NCBI GenBank assembly: GCA_027886175.1
Contig: JAJNNQ010000075.1
Location: 34,874,501-34,938,500 of the forward strand
DNA from: Phylloscopus collybita
Lineage: Eukaryota > Chordata > Aves > Passeriformes > Phylloscopidae
Length of the DNA stretch: 64,000 bases
Reading direction: 5' to 3'
Shown: piece after piece, positions 35,551 to 49,583 of the stretch
Layout: the number at the start of each line of letters is the position of its first letter
Numbering within the stretch: position 1 is the first letter of the stretch
Program-made: the position numbers and the translations under genes
Notes under the pieces: model-generated
The model's database searches: none
Seen by the model: only the letters and a program-made list of their open reading frames with translations
What the model was told of the DNA's origin: nothing

Positions 35551-36690
35551 CACTCTACACAGGAATAAGGAAATATATTATAAACAACTCCATTTCAAGA
35601 GAATTTGAGGTGTTTTACACCTCCAATCATTTATCCTAAAGCTCTGGAGATCAGATTTCCCTCAAGTGGCTGCTATTGTAGTGAATGTAAACATAACAAC
35701 AGAGAGAAAAAATTGAGACATTCTGGAGTTTTGAAATTATTCTATGAATTCTTATGCATTAACTTTTGTTAAGAAAATTTTGTGAGAGCTAGAAGACATA
35801 TTACAAATATTTAGTGAGAACTAGCTTTATCCTCAGAAGAACAAGCGTCAGCTTGCTATGCAAAGGATGGATAAGACTGAAGGAAAAATTGATAACCGTG
35901 GTTTTAGATAAGTGAAGGTTTGGTTTCATCCAGAGTTATATGAAAAAACTGCTGAAACTGGGTCTGAACTCTGCAAAATGAGATGTGTACTACCATAAAA
36001 CATTCAAACATATATCTGCTTTTGAAATCTCATGAGTTATAAAATTGTGACTAAAATATTCCACATTTTATACTGATGAGACAAAATTACTGGGAAAAGG
36101 TTGGATGAGAGTTAGTGAAGTACTTTTAATATTTATTTTATAGTTGAGGAAAGACAAAATGTAGACGAAGAGAAGTACTTATGAATTTTCTCTCCTTGTT
36201 TCAGGACTTCTATTCTGAAATCTAAACATTTGCACTAGAGGAGCTTTATTTTCAACAGAACTGGATACCTATTTTCATCTTAACATTAGATATCTTTCAC
36301 TTTTAAATGTTTATCTCCTTTTTGCTGTGCCTGGGTCAAATGGAACTTTCATTATAGTCCAGTTGCTGTGAAATCCTTTTAAAATCCATTAAATTAAAAT
36401 ATCAGTGCAAATCTAAGATCTATGGGGAACAGCCAATTCTGTTGAGAAGTCTGTGTGATCAGTGTCCCTTTCTGTAGAAATGAGTAGAAATTCTTTACAA
36501 ATATTTTAAGATCTGAAATCTTTGAATTTACTATAAAATAATTAGGTTTAGTTAACAGTTAGTGGTGAATTGCTGGTAGCAGTTATCTTGGAGCAAGATG
36601 GAAGATATTTTGTGATGTACAATATGGAATAAACTCCCCAAGACAAATTCCTTTCTTATCCATGACATTTTTACCTAAATTTAGATGGCC
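35551..36690. other. Unique very AT-rich DNA, no gene seen
   Basis: No frame long enough to discuss and no repeat recognised. Confidence 0.6.
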
Positions 36691-36712
36691 AAAAAAAAAA
36701 AAAAAAAAAAAA
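36691..36712. repeat. 22-base A run
   Basis: A uniform A tract followed by two nearly adjacent copies of GCTATTCTGAA (36718-36737). No retrogene body is recognised upstream. Confidence 0.95.
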
Positions 36713-36895
36713 TTAAAGCTATTCTGAAGCTATTCTGAAAAGCTTCTGATCGTGGAAATTTTTCTTTTGCAAGGAGTGGTAGAATTAAAATGCTATCTGG
36801 TCTGTTGGTACTGTGTTTTACTGGGAGAAAGAATACATTTGCCATCATAATATCTGCATTTTTATGGTCCTACCATATAAGTTTGATGCAATAAG

Positions 36896-36979
36896 TGTAT
36901 ATGCACTATATACATATATATACGTATACATATACATATACATACATATTTATATATATGTGTGTGTGTATGTGTGTGC
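36896..36979. repeat. TA/CA/TG compound dinucleotide repeat
   Basis: Alternating purine-pyrimidine DNA (TATA, CATA, then TGTG) for about 84 bases. It can adopt Z-form or cruciform structure. The 74-codon frame over it, rich in Tyr, Ile and Val, is a repeat translation. Confidence 0.95.
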
Positions 36980-39900
36980 TCTCACTAGTGAGCCTCTGGA
37001 GACAAAGCCACCTCTTGTGCAGTTTTTAAGTGCATGAATAACCTTGACCACATGACTCATTCTGTTGAGTGGGATAATTCATGCATTTAAAGTTTCATAC
37101 ATGCTGAAGTGATTTGATGGATCAGGGCCAAAGTAAGTAGGGTCTATGGCAATGTGAGACTAATGATGGTCTTATTGTAGGAATCATTATCCCCGGTTTT
37201 GCATGAATTTTAACAATGCAAAGAGTTTGTGATTCGTGGGAATTCTTTAAGGTTAATTTTAATTTGTTTGATTTCATTCCATTGTGCATGGCCCATTTTT
37301 ATGCCTGTGTTTCCAAGGAAACAGTTGTAAAATGGAATTTGATATGATGTGTTATCAGGTTCCTTGTCAGCAAGTTCTAAGTGATAGTTATGAACTTGAC
37401 AAATTAAGTTAAAAAAAATTATGATTTGAGTATTAAGATAGAGCTACAAGTACAATGTTTGTTGTCATCTGAATTATGTTCTAGTGCTTCAATTTGTTTG
37501 GGGAATGAAATTGTTCTGATCACTGCAAGGAGGTCATAGTATTGACAGCATATATACAATATACAGTGTCTGCAATGCTGAAATCAATGTTTGAGATTGC
37601 TGCTGTCTTGATTCCTTTAATATAATCTCAAGAGCAAGTACCTTGAGTTAAATCAGACAGACTCCATTTAAGAAGTCCTTTATCTACACTGACATCTCAA
37701 AAAAAGGTGAGTGAAATCAAGTCGTGGCTCATGTCTTATGTACCAAAATCCAAGCAGGGGCTGTATATACAGTAAGTCTAAGTGGATGCTGTACTTTGGG
37801 TGGTATTTACAATCTGTTAATTGCTGTGCAAGCACAAACACAAATGTTTATTCCAAAACATTTGTGCAAATGTATGTGTTTTACCAAGCAACAAACAAAC
37901 TGGAGGAGTTCTGCTCCTCAGCTTCTTTGTTATTCTTACTGCAATGATAAGGGTCCCTCGAGTAAAAGTACTAGGATAAAAAGCTTTATAGAAAACCATT
38001 TAGATCCAAGTTTGTGATATTTTTCACAGTTATTGATCTCAGGAAAAAGATGAACAAGAAATTCCAAACTCATTCTAAGGACTCTGTTTCACGTAATACT
38101 GTTTTTTGATGGCACTTGAAAGTCAAAATATTTCAGGAATACTTCATCAGTCTATTGAGAATACCTTATTTTTAAAGCAATCTCTATGGGCCAGTTACCT
38201 TGACTGAAGCCTGAGAAACTAGGCAAGACCCTGGGGAAAAAAAAGAAATACATTTGCAAGTGATATTAAATCCATGGGTTTTAGGGAAGGAAAATAGGGA
38301 TTTGTCACTGGAGCGTATTCCAGCAGTGCTCCCTTTCTAAACAGGAAATTTATTTGGCTTAGTTTTAAATCAATCAGTATTTGTCTTTCAGATACTTAGT
38401 AGAAGTCATGTGAGGACTTGCGGAACTTTTGATCTCATTCTTATTCTCTTTTGTCTGAGCATCCACGTGAGGAGCTGACACATTGGTGTGTGTGCTTTGA
38501 CCTCTGCCACGGCCTGTCTTGGCAAGGTGTGGGACCACACCAAAGCCCGACCGTGCTCTCACTGGAAGCTGGACTCACTTCCCCATGAAACTTAGGGTGC
38601 TGGAGACAGCAATATGAGCGTTTCTCCAGCACAAGGACGTAGACAGGACAGCAATTTGAACCCACAAGACCAGAAACATTCCTGGTTCCCTGCATTTAGA
38701 GGTCAAGTGCAAAACTGTAACAGGTTTGGGGAAGGGGATGGGGGGCAGTACCTTAATTAGAGACTTAGGAACAGGATTGTGCAGGAAACTTTAGGCCAAG
38801 CAAGGATTCGGTCTTGTTTTTCCTCAAAGATAGGCTATTGTCTGAGCTGACCTTTCTCCCTTGATTTACAAGTCATGTGTAAATGGAAGTAAAACCAAAA
38901 AAATCTAAATGTTTATTTTTGAAATGTGCGCATCTTCACAGCACAGAGAAATGTCTGTTATTTCTTGTTCCTGGTTTTATAAATTTAGGTGCTAATAACA
39001 CCAAATCCTACCTTTTTTATACATGAGAAAGTTACTGTGTGTTCCTGATTCAGTGTTCTTATCTCAAACTTTTATAAAGTGTGATACTAAGGTTAATACC
39101 AGAAAAGAAAAAATTACTTGCCTGTGGACTCAAGTGTTTGAAGCTGCCAGAAGTGTGGTATTTTTAATGTTCTTGAAGAGAGAGATTTCTGACCAAAGGT
39201 GAATGAGGTACTGAAGGTGAGTTAAGTTCAAACTTGGTCCTGCATGGAGAAATCACCATGCCTTGCACAGTTGCATGCATGGGTGCACATGTGTGCTTAC
39301 ACACAGGCACGCACACACACACATATTGTGCATTTTTCCTCTTCCATGTTTTAAGCCTAAGATCAGTTTATGATTTTGCGTTAAAAAAAATTGAAGTACG
39401 TTCATTTAAAATCACAGTATCTGGATTTGGTGAGGCAGGGGTGAAGTGTACTCTCTAAGTCATAGAAGAAAGCCTTTACATTAAAAATGACTGTAGTTAT
39501 ATTTGTCTCAGCCTTTTCCCTTTAGTAACAGTTTAAAAGAAAGAAAAGGAAAACAATTCCTCTTGAAGACAATTGAACCTGACACAAAAGACTGTAAAAG
39601 CTTGAAAATGGTCTGATGTGGAAATACATATTTCAGCAATTTGTAAATTGTGCATTATATACTCAATGAATAATTGTGGTCTGTTTACCAAATATGAATA
39701 TAGACAATTGTTAATGTACTATCATGTCAGTCCATGCGACAGAGGCATTATATAGTTGATACAAAAATGCACATTGAAGAAACAGAACCAAAGAAAGAAA
39801 TAGTTGCTTCTGTTCAAGCATTAATAAGAGCTGTTGCAATGTTGTTAGAGACTGGAAGAAGTCTCATTCTGAGACAACTAAAACTTCTCAGATTCCTTTC

Positions 39901-40029
39901 CCTAAATGTATATTGTAAGAGTGCAAAATGCATCCACATATGATGTGTTGTTATCTTGTCTGTCTCTTTTTCTAATTCCGTCTTTTGATGTCATTTAAAA
40001 ATGGCTAGGGGAGTGTTTTGAAGGCTTGC
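36980..40029. other. Unique AT-rich DNA with a short CA repeat
   Basis: No gene supported. A CA/CG-alternating stretch lies at about 39285-39324. Frames up to 97 codons (37724-38017) are anonymous. Confidence 0.5.
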
Positions 40030-40086
40030 AAAAAAAGAAAAAAGAAAAAAGAAAAAAAAATAAAATCAAAAAAACCCCCCAACAAA
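40030..40086. repeat. A-rich tract (GAAAAAA units) ending in C6
   Basis: A-rich units with single G, then AAAAAAACCCCCC. A lysine-rich frame across it is a repeat translation. Confidence 0.9.
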
Positions 40087-40215
40087 CCTGCTCTCATTTC
40101 CAAGACAAGTCTTGCTATGAAGTCTCAGGAATCAGCTTGGGTGAGTTATTGCAAACCCTTTAAGAAAATGGGAATACACAGGCTACAACAGCTCTATTTA
40201 AAACAGAAAATCTAC

Positions 40216-40247
40216 TGTGTGTCTCTGTGTGTGTGTGTGTGTGTGTG
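40216..40247. repeat. (TG)n microsatellite
   Basis: About 16 TG units with one CTC interruption near the left end. Confidence 0.95.
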
Positions 40248-40279
40248 CAGGCAAACATGGCATTCAGGAGAGTGAAATG

Positions 40280-40500
40280 AAATGAGCCAGAAACTTCTCA
40301 CATTTTCCTGGCATCTGTGGCGTGTCGCCATATGAGAACCATATGACTGCTGGCAGATTGGCATGTCAGCTCAAGCATGTACAACTTGACCTCACGGAGC
40401 TCTGTGTTTATCAGTTTATAACAGGAATATTGATACAATTTTAGCTGCAGTCTTTCTGTGCAAGGACACTTCATCCTTTCACAGTCCTAATTCTCCTTTG
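40280..40500. promoter_or_regulatory. Candidate conserved non-coding element
   Basis: Balanced composition, no frames, no repeats, with paired motifs such as CGCCATATGAGAACCATATGAC and TTTATCAGTTTATAACAGG. Texture resembles enhancer-type elements. Inference only. Confidence 0.25.
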
Positions 40501-42984
40501 CTAAAATGACAGCACCTTGTTTTTGAAGTTGCTTTTCCACTTGGGGAAAAAAAAGCAAAGGCGGCAGAAGACAGCAGAAAGCTGTTCTGTGTGCCAGAAT
40601 GATGTTTCATTCATTGTTTTGTTAACTGTGAAGTCCTTAGTGGAGTTTGTCACGGGATTGCCTGGCTGACTTGTGCTGTCTTTGTGGCTGAAAAGCACAG
40701 CAGTATTAAAAACAGAGGTGGAGGCAAAAATCTGGATTGTTGTTAAAGCTGCAAGTTATTGCTGAATTATATCTGCACAGTGCAGTCCCAGTGTTTATTC
40801 ACTCAGAAGAAGGATAAAAGGATAGCACATTAAAATGTGTATGAGCAGTTTTTCACCTCAAGTTTGCTTTCCTGATCTCCAAGTTAGTGGAATGCAAGCA
40901 TGTATGTAGCTGTTGCTTTACATATATAAGCAATTAAATATTAGAACCTTGAACATGATATAAAATCTGAGATAAACAGCTCTCTATCCAGAATGAGAAA
41001 TTGGCTATATGTGTAACAGTAAATCTGAGTTTGCTGCAAAAATGCGGATGTCATACAAACTTGTCTGGTTGTTTACGGTGAGATTTGGTAACAGTGAAAC
41101 GATATAGGTACAGTCAAATCTTGACCTGGATTGGAGACAGAAATAAGAAGTACAAGGGTACTCTTGACCGTATGATTTCATGTAAACTGCCTTAGTTACC
41201 ACCATTTCCTTCAAGAATAGGAGTATATCTTATATCCCCAAGGACTGTAACATGCACTTGCACTGGCTTGTTCCACTTAGCGTGGCAAGATGATGTACTG
41301 AACATGCACCGCTTCACATTAGTGCCCGAAACTGCACTCATGCCATCTTTCAGAAATAACGTTATTCATATCTGCTCAAGCTTCCTTGAAGGTTAAGCTT
41401 TAAACTGCTGTGATTTTCTAATTTTCTCTATACTGGCAACTTAATTAGAATCTCATCAGAGCAGATTCTAGGACTGACATTAAAACTTCCTCACCCACTG
41501 TCTTGACAAGAAACATTATAGAGACAAGTACTACTTGTAATATTAGTTTTTTTGTAAGGACTGGCATGAAGGGTAGGTGGAAAAGCAGTGAACACCATTA
41601 GAAAATTAATTAGATAACATCCTGGAGACAAAAAAGAAAATACAGAGTAATTTTGCTTCTTCAATTAAAAAAAAAAATAGGAACAGAAAGAAAGTGAGAT
41701 CTAAAATTTCACTTTCCCCAGAGACTGACTATGGGACTATATAGCAGACAAAGAAACATCCTGCCACATGCAATTATATGTTCCTATAAGACTCTGTATA
41801 ACTCAAATACGCAATCTGTGGTGATCAAAATTGCCACTACAATGTCCTTGAGAAAATTTATCAGAAAGTGTAAAATATTTGGATGTATTCTCCAGAATTA
41901 CATTCAACAGTCTTTTCATGCTGATGGATTGGAAGAAAGACTAAAATAGAAATAAAAAAGGGAGGGGAAATGGCTCTGTTCTGCTGAAAATGGAGAGCTA
42001 TTTATTTCTAGTTTGTTTTGGCAGGTGATGTTTGGCCAGCAAATCTAATATTGTGGTAAGGCCAAACGTTTTTGAGTTTACCCATCTGTAACCTCCTCAC
42101 AAGCTACAAAATTTAAAAAATTCAAAGTTTCAGAATCTTTTATGCATGATGAACTCTGATTTAGTTTTCATTATCATCTGTAGTCTGAATCTCTGCTGAT
42201 AGCTTGAGAAAACTTGCCATATCAAATTACCACAAAAAGATGTCCAGCCTATGGAAATGAACAATAAGCAACATCTATTTGACAATTGTCTCTTCGTTGA
42301 GACATACTCTGTCAAAAGCACCACCATAGATCAATGATGACATCTAAAGAGACAAAGTGAATACTCAGAAAAGACTATTGAAAGTAAATTATGATCACAA
42401 ATTCTCATGTATGTGCAGTTAATTAATTTATATGCACATTTTCATTGTTGCTCACTTGTACAACTTGAACACATGGATGGGGTAGACTCTCCACAAAATA
42501 TATATATAGGTGGGATAATTTTCCTCTATTAGGACCAGAAAAAAAAAAAAAAAAGATTTGTAGTCTCAGCCAGACTTATCATGTTATTTTATGTATAATT
42601 TATCATTTTGAATGGTAGCGAAAGTGCTTAGAGAAGTAGAAAGAATTGGAAGTACGCTTGTCATTCATGACGGTAATATGCATGTTCAAGGAAAGGTAAA
42701 TTCACTTCTGAACACTGAGCTCATCTTAAGCCATGGGCAACAGCAATTAAATTGTCATCATCTGGAGAGAATAACATAAATCTGCACAAAACAATTTAAT
42801 AGATCTTACAGTCATTACGGTATAAACTTGAGTAAACGGTAGATTTATACATGAAGGAGCAATGCCTCTCATCATTAGATAGTACTTAGTGTAAGTGGAC
42901 CAGTCAAGCTGTTTGTGCCTTTTTGTTTCTTTTCAAAGAATTGTAGTGGGGGGTGCCTAAGCATATGATTCAGAAGGGAGGGAA
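40501..42984. other. Unique AT-rich DNA, no gene seen
   Basis: It includes A runs (about 41667-41678 and 42539-42555) and short anonymous frames of at most 72 codons. Confidence 0.55.
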
Positions 42985-43215
42985 AATCATTTACTGCAGC
43001 ATGTGGACAGGTTTGAGTGAGAGCAGATTTCCATGCAGGAATGAAATATGAGCCAGGGAAAACACCCCTTTTTGAACACACTCACAAACCCTGATTACAC
43101 GGCCCACAGCTGGAGTTAATCCAGATTCCTGTTTAATTAAACAGTAGCAGGCATTCTGCTGCCTTACATCAAAATGCAAAAGGATGGAGGTGAAATGTAA
43201 AATGTGACACCAACC
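42985..43215. promoter_or_regulatory. Candidate conserved non-coding element
   Basis: Even composition with homeodomain-type TTTAATTAAA (43131-43140) and several GATT/AATC motifs, no repeats. A 77-codon minus frame covers it but has no domain. Inference from texture only. Confidence 0.25.
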
Positions 43216-44530
43216 TCTCCTCATTGCTCGTGAGAAAAGATAAGATTTATTTTAAATGTTTTAATAAAAATCTATTCACTGTGCAAGAAAACTTTTAAAT
43301 GCACAGGGTGAATTCTAACTGCGTAGAGAAATGTATGTAAAGTGATGGCTTGGTACTAACATATTAAATTTTGTTATTGAATAAACTACCTATGACATAA
43401 CCTGTGCTATAATTTCTTGTGAGACCATCCTATTCTGGGCTGGCATTATCAACCAGTTTCTGAAAAAGAATAATCCAACCTTTTTTTTTTCTTTCATAGA
43501 AATAAGAATAAAACCTTCAGCTGAAGGATGTCTATATGAGAAACAGTCCCTTTATTTACTCTCCCATTTTAAAGCTGGGCACTTAGTGTAGTATCTATCC
43601 TTTAGCATGTATAGCTATATCCATTTTTTTTCACAGATGAGAGTTGAAATTTCATCAGTGTTGGGGGAACAGGAACTCATCTATAGTGCAGGTCAAGTGA
43701 GATGTAACAGGCTCCGTCTAAGGTTATAGGGTGTGATGGAAATAAACAGGTGACAACTGTCTTACAAACTTAAAGGAATAAATATGTTCCACTTCTCCCT
43801 AAATAGGTTTTCTTTATTATTCTGTTAATCTATGACATAAGTATCCTGATTTCATTGCATGACAGAGTCTGTCTGATTTTAAAAAAATGTATCTACATTA
43901 GGGGAAATACAGAACAGGTATATTTGCTGTCATTGAAGAATACATTTTTTCCCAGAGTATAATCTCATGTTGGAAACAATAAAGATACATATTGTGGGGT
44001 TTCTGCATTTTTATGGCACCATATGGTAAACATGGACAGCATCCTTGATGAAGTAACAACCACTGCCCTCTTGGTTTTCTCCTGTCAGGAGATATAAGTG
44101 TTGAGTCGGCTTTGTTATTTGGCCCAAGTCAACAGCAAGGGAAACTGTTGACCATGGACAGCACAGAGGTTCTGGCTCCTTGAGGAGAAAGATGACTCTT
44201 GGGGTGGTAAACGAAATGTGAAGCTTAGAGAAGCAACATTTTCTCCACAAGTACAGTTGGTCCAATCTTTAAAAAAATATTTATTTCTTTACTTTTCCTT
44301 AAAAGCATAAAATGGGAGCAATAAGTGCATCTGAATTACAGATAGTTTAACAGTGATCAAAGTTTAATGTTGTCTTTATGTAACTCCTTATTAAGTAATG
44401 TAACACCTTTCATAGATATTACTAAGCCAAAAATCAGCAGGATTAAGCAAATGTATAAAACATTTCTCTGCCTATTGAGAGCATTCAGTCATGTTACATT
44501 AAAATAAATTATTTTCTAACGGTATGAGAA
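43216..44530. other. Unique AT-rich DNA, no gene seen
   Basis: Only one frame above 80 codons (44011-44265 minus), anonymous. Confidence 0.55.
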
Positions 44531-44553
44531 CTACTACCTTAAAGAGGTAGTAG
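44531..44553. repeat. Perfect 9-bp hairpin, 5-base loop
   Basis: CTACTACCT (44531-44539) and AGGTAGTAG (44545-44553) pair exactly around TAAAG. The right arm resembles the let-7 seed, but the rest of let-7 is absent. Confidence 0.9.
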
Positions 44554-47500
44554 CCTGCTCATTTTGGCTAGCACTTTATTTCCAGTGCAGGAGATGGCTC
44601 AATATGCATTTTTAAACTTTGCTGTAACATGTAAGAAGCTGGACTGTTGATCTGATATAGCATGGTTATTCTTATATTCCTTATGATGGTTCTTAACTTT
44701 GTGTCTGTTTTAGCATTATCCTTCTCATAATTTAGGCACATTCTTGAGCACATAAAAATACATTCTTTGCTTCATACACCATAGCTGCCCCTATCCCATT
44801 GCTCTCTGTGCCTTCTGTCACAGTCTGAACACACCCCCTCTCCCTAGAGTCCCTTCATATGTTTCTGCTTAACTCTTGACACCTTTCAACTCTGTGAAAC
44901 AACATTTAAAGATCAACCTAAAGGCTAAATTATTAATTCATTTTCATCTTTCTCTGCACCTTAATTCCATAGGCTTGCCACTGTAGCTGGCTTGGCAAGG
45001 ATGGAAAGAATGAAAACAAATGCATTCAAGGTCTGCTGATGTTTAGAAAACAGAGCAACAATTCAGAGTAAGAAGATGGCTGCTCTAAATTCTGTTTAAC
45101 ATATCTGCAAAATCTTTCCAAGGTAGGTACCTGTCTGTTTTCAAATCCAGCCTTGATTTGCCTCTTTTTCTTCTCTGTTTTTTGACCCCAGAGGGTTATA
45201 TCCCTCTTCACACACCTGGAAGGGAATACTCAGAAGCAATGCTTTGCTCCAGGTTTCCACTCTCAGTCAGCTCTGGGGGGCCAGGGTGCAGCCGGCCTCA
45301 GCTTGCACTACCCCACTGCTCCTGGCTCCCATTCCTCCCTCCCTGATGTTCCTGGCGATGGATCTGTGTTGGAAACAGGCTTCTGGGCACTGTGCTCTGG
45401 GCAGTGTGGGCTAGGATACAAACCACAGGTAAATCATGTGCTCTATAAAATGAAGCATTTCGATCCAAGGGTAGAGGGACATCATTTCCATTTTCTTGCC
45501 AGCCACACCACAGCCTGTGCAATACATTCATTTTACGAGATTTAAAAAGGGCAAGGATCTGCCATCACAGCTGCTTTATCTGTATGCATTTTGTGTGTGT
45601 TCCATACATGCATAGCATGTCTGCAGGACTCTCAAGAAACCCTACAGAGCTCCCATGCTGGGGGCATCTCCCCTGCGAGATGGTGGGGTTTGTCTGGAGT
45701 GTGGATGCAGATTGCATCCCTTCTGCAGGAAGGCAGGAGAGGCAGTGATGTCCTAGACTGGTAAGGATGCTGTCCTATAGCTCTGTCCTATACCCTGGTG
45801 TTACTGGGGGAGGTCTGGAGCATCCTGTCTAGTTCGTGTTTTCCCATTGCTTCTCATTGCATCACAATTATTTTATATTTAGGTTTTGTCCTCTCTCTCT
45901 GCATTTTTTTTTTCTTCCTCACTTCTTCAGACTATATTTGACCATCTTTACCTCTCTCCATGTATTACTCCTACTTGTTTCTTTTTCCTGCAATGGTCTT
46001 ATTTTCCCAGATCTTTATAGCTACATTTTGCCCAAAACAGAGAACTTAATTTTTTAAGGGAAACAAGCTCTAATTTGAAACCTAGATTTTGTTTATTCAA
46101 AATGGACTTTCCACTTATCATGGCAATTTCCCTTCTTCCCTCAAATCCAGTATTAAAAATTGTTGGAAACATTAACCAGACAGGATTTAGAAAGAAAAAT
46201 TTTAATAAAACGTCTTTTGGGTTTTGAATGACGGAGCACGGCTGTGTGTATGATATACTATAAAAAGCCTTAAACACCAGTATATTATGCATAAGAATAA
46301 CAGCTATTCTTTCTGAAGGTGGCATTTATCAGCATCTGAGGAGGGTATTTGAGTGGTTTGACAAACATGAACTAAAGTGTAATGTTTATCAGCTGTCCTG
46401 TTTAACTCTAAATAACATAGAAGAAGATGGCTCTTAAAAATGAAACGGACATCAGTCAATATACGTTGCCAGTTTACATGAGAGGTAATAATATATAGCC
46501 TATAGAAACAATGCATGGGAGATGTGCTGCTGGGGGTCACTTGACCAGGCAAAGGAGAGTGGCTGAATCATATACCCTGGGCAGGCACAGACAAGCACTC
46601 TGTCATTTTAATAATGCTCTCATTGCAGAAAGTTTCGCCAGTTATGGCCATGATGCTTAATTGCCCTCATTTATCTCCCTAATAAGTGAATGTCATTGAG
46701 TCAGAGCTGCTGAACATATACAACTGGCAAGTCAGTAAGCAAACCTGCTATCCACACCTACTGATGAGAGTGGGGGGATAAATGGGAGTAAGAAATGCAG
46801 CAAGGCCTTAAAACTACACATAGTGAAATTTAGAACAGCAAAACAGATATTTTATTGTCTTATTTCTCTACTTGTCTGAGATCATCCACATTTATTGAGA
46901 AGTTAAAAGCTGAAAATGCATACACAGAACCCCCAAATTCTCTGAGTATAAAAAACAAACACATTTGTACTGCCAGCTTGAGAGTTTAAGGGATGACCGT
47001 GTCCTTTGGTCCTGCTGCATCTTCATAAAGGTAGAGGTAGCTGCAAGTCTGCACTGTAGATCTGTCACTCTGCATGTAGAAAAAAAAAGTGCTTTCAGCT
47101 CCATATTTTCATTTGCCGTAAGGCTTTAGTTTTGAATGATGTAGATGAATGAAAGCAATAAAAAGAAGAAAGCAGACAAAAAGCTCCCCAAATGGCTTTA
47201 CTCAAACTGAGTGAACAAATAGAGAAAAAACGCAAATACATTCTTAGCTATGAGTCTGCGTTATCTCCATAGGGTACAAATCACTGCCATTTCCAAGTCT
47301 TTATCTCCTTTGCAGAGGTTACCACCTGCTGCATTTCCAGGAGGCCTGGATGGTGTTGCTGTGGCCTGGCCAGGGGCCGTCAGTACTGCTGTGCTCAGGC
47401 AGGATGATCTGTGAGCATGGAGGAAATGTGTCCAAGGTGGCTGGAGTTTTGTTTATTCACTTGCTTGTTCTCCTATATTTCTATCTAGGAAACATACTCT

Positions 47501-49214
47501 AAAAGGAATTTTGACAGGGCTCAGTTTTTGGGGCCAGTCTGGAGTTTCTTCTCATTTCAGATCTGCCCCTTAACGGGGGAAAATATGAGAGGGCTGTTAA
47601 TATCCTTGGAAATCCTTTTCCCAGTCCCAGGAAGTAAATGGCTGGAGTTTGACAATTAAGAAAAGTTTCTTAGTCTCTGTTAACCTCTGTCTACAAGGGC
47701 AGAGAGCAGCAGGACTTTACAAATCTGAGCAGGCTAAAAGTGGTCATGCAAGATGATGGGAGTCTTGGGGCATCCTGTGCTGCTTCATGCAGGAAATTAG
47801 GTGATTATTGGAAATAACTTCCTGGGAATTGCTAGGAATGCATAAAGGGAGTGAGGGAGGCTGAACATGAGTAAAGAAAAGCCAAGGGGCTTCTGCAGGG
47901 GCAGAATTAGGTAAGAGCCTACGTGAGAAAACGAGAGGTAGAGCAGGAGAGGACCAATGACCCGCAGCAAAGCTGATCTCCTCAGACTGCTCCTTTCTCA
48001 GAAGAGTTTGTTTCTCTTTCAATTATTCTGTCTTTTTCCAAACTGGGGAAAATGGTTTTTAAAAATGCTTCCTGTTTATGGCATGGCTTAATATTTTTTT
48101 TTAAGGTCTTGCACCTCTATCTGGAGCACTTAAACTGCCTGTGGGCAGATAGCTTGCCACTGCAGCGCTGAGAGACTTCCTCAGCAGAGTTCACAACTGT
48201 GGCTAACAGTTTGGGTGGTTCTACTAAAAATACATTACACCTGGAGATACTTGATGACTCTTTTCCCAGAGCTGATGAAAATTACTGTTACTTTTTTGAA
48301 GGGAATTTTCAGGAAGTGTTAAACGTATCTATAATAAGAGGACTTGGCTTTAAATGTAATATTCACCACAGCTTTGAACTGTTGGTAAATCCAGTTTGCT
48401 TCCTACAATATCCCCACATTTCTTTATGGAAATAACTTCACACAGTTGGAATCTGTGAGAAGGAAGGTGATATGGGTCACGAAATTATACCAGATTTTAA
48501 TTTCTACTGTATGAAATTCATAGCGTGCAGGATCTCAAACAGCAGCTACCAAGTTAGATTGTATTCTTAATATAGACTCTCAAACCCTTTTATGATTAAA
48601 TGTTGACTTTTCCTACATGAAAGCACAAAAGGTTGATGCTGTGTGGGAAGTTCAAGGTACCCAGATTACAGGGTGTAAAAATAAGGATAAAAAGGAATTT
48701 TTCTTTCATTTTAGAGTCCTTTTAAAATGTTGGGAAAATGTTCCAGGCCATTTTAAAACCAATGTTTTTGAAATGTTGTTAGCATGATGAACTATTGCAA
48801 AAATTATGGGATAAAACCTTTGTTTTCACTGGTGTTAAAGAAAAATTTAAACAAAGAACTAATTATTGCAAACCCACAAACTCAAATTTGTGTTTAAAAA
48901 TGATGAAGAAAAATACTTCCATTTTCTCCAGTATAACTCTAAAACATTTTAATATTCCTAAATGAAGAACTTGGTAAAAATAATGCAACTTTACAAAATG
49001 TTTGAATTTTACTGACACAAATTTGTAAGAATGTCACACAGTTGTCTGTGGTAGGGACAGGCACTTTGTCTGTGAAGGGCTAGGGATTTACTAGGACCAG
49101 AAGACTGCAGCAAAAGTAGGAAATAGAGACAGGAAAGAAAAAAAAAAAAAAACCCTCTACTGCACAAGTCAGAAAGTAGTGGAAAATGGAAATGCCAATA
49201 AGACAGACTTGGGA
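44554..49214. other. Unique DNA, no gene seen
   Basis: Frames up to 108 codons (45999-46325 minus) are anonymous. A slightly GC-richer patch lies at 45240-45420, with overlapping frames on both strands. A 15-base A run sits at about 49138-49152. The block at about 46600-46790 has an even, repeat-free texture that could be regulatory. Confidence 0.5.
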
Positions 49215-49583
49215 CATTGACTGCCTCCCTAGGAAGCCTGTTCCAATGTCTGACCACTCACTCAATAAAGAAATGTTTCCAGTGTCCAGTCTGAACCTCC
49301 CCACGTGCAGCTTTGAACCATTGCCATGTGCTCTTTCACTGGGTACAGGGAGAAGAGATCCATACCCTGCTCTTCCCTTCCTCTCCTCAGGAAGCTGGAG
49401 AGAGCCATGGGGTCACCCCTCAGCCTCCTTTTATCCTCCAAAGCAGACAAACCCAAAGTCTCAACTGCTCTTCACAGCCTTTCAACCCTCACACCAGTTT
49501 GGCTGAGCTCCTCTGGACTTATTCAAGGACCTTCACATCCTTCTTAAATTATGGGGCCCAGAACTCCAGAGAGTATTCAAGAT
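49215..49583 (-). repeat. CR1 LINE fragment, 3' tail missing
   Basis: Antisense CR1 sequence. Recognisable phrases on plus include 'aggaagcctgttccaatgtc', 'agaaatgtttcc', 'gggtacagggagaagagatc', 'cccctcagcctccttt' and 'caaggaccttcacatcc'. The copy covers the 3' part of the element but stops before the terminal short repeats, so its very 3' end is lost or too diverged to see. Plus-strand frames (49186-49506, 49313-49633, 49326-49547) and the minus frame with RHWNRLPREAV residues are read-through of CR1 and not host genes. Confidence 0.88.

Noticed and set aside
44545..44560. let-7 microRNA gene
   Set aside because: Only the AGGTAGTAG core matches; the remaining mature sequence and precursor are missing.
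47310..47412. Possible exon after TTTGCAG with an open frame to TGA
   Set aside because: Short, with no donor or promoter context and no recognised peptide.
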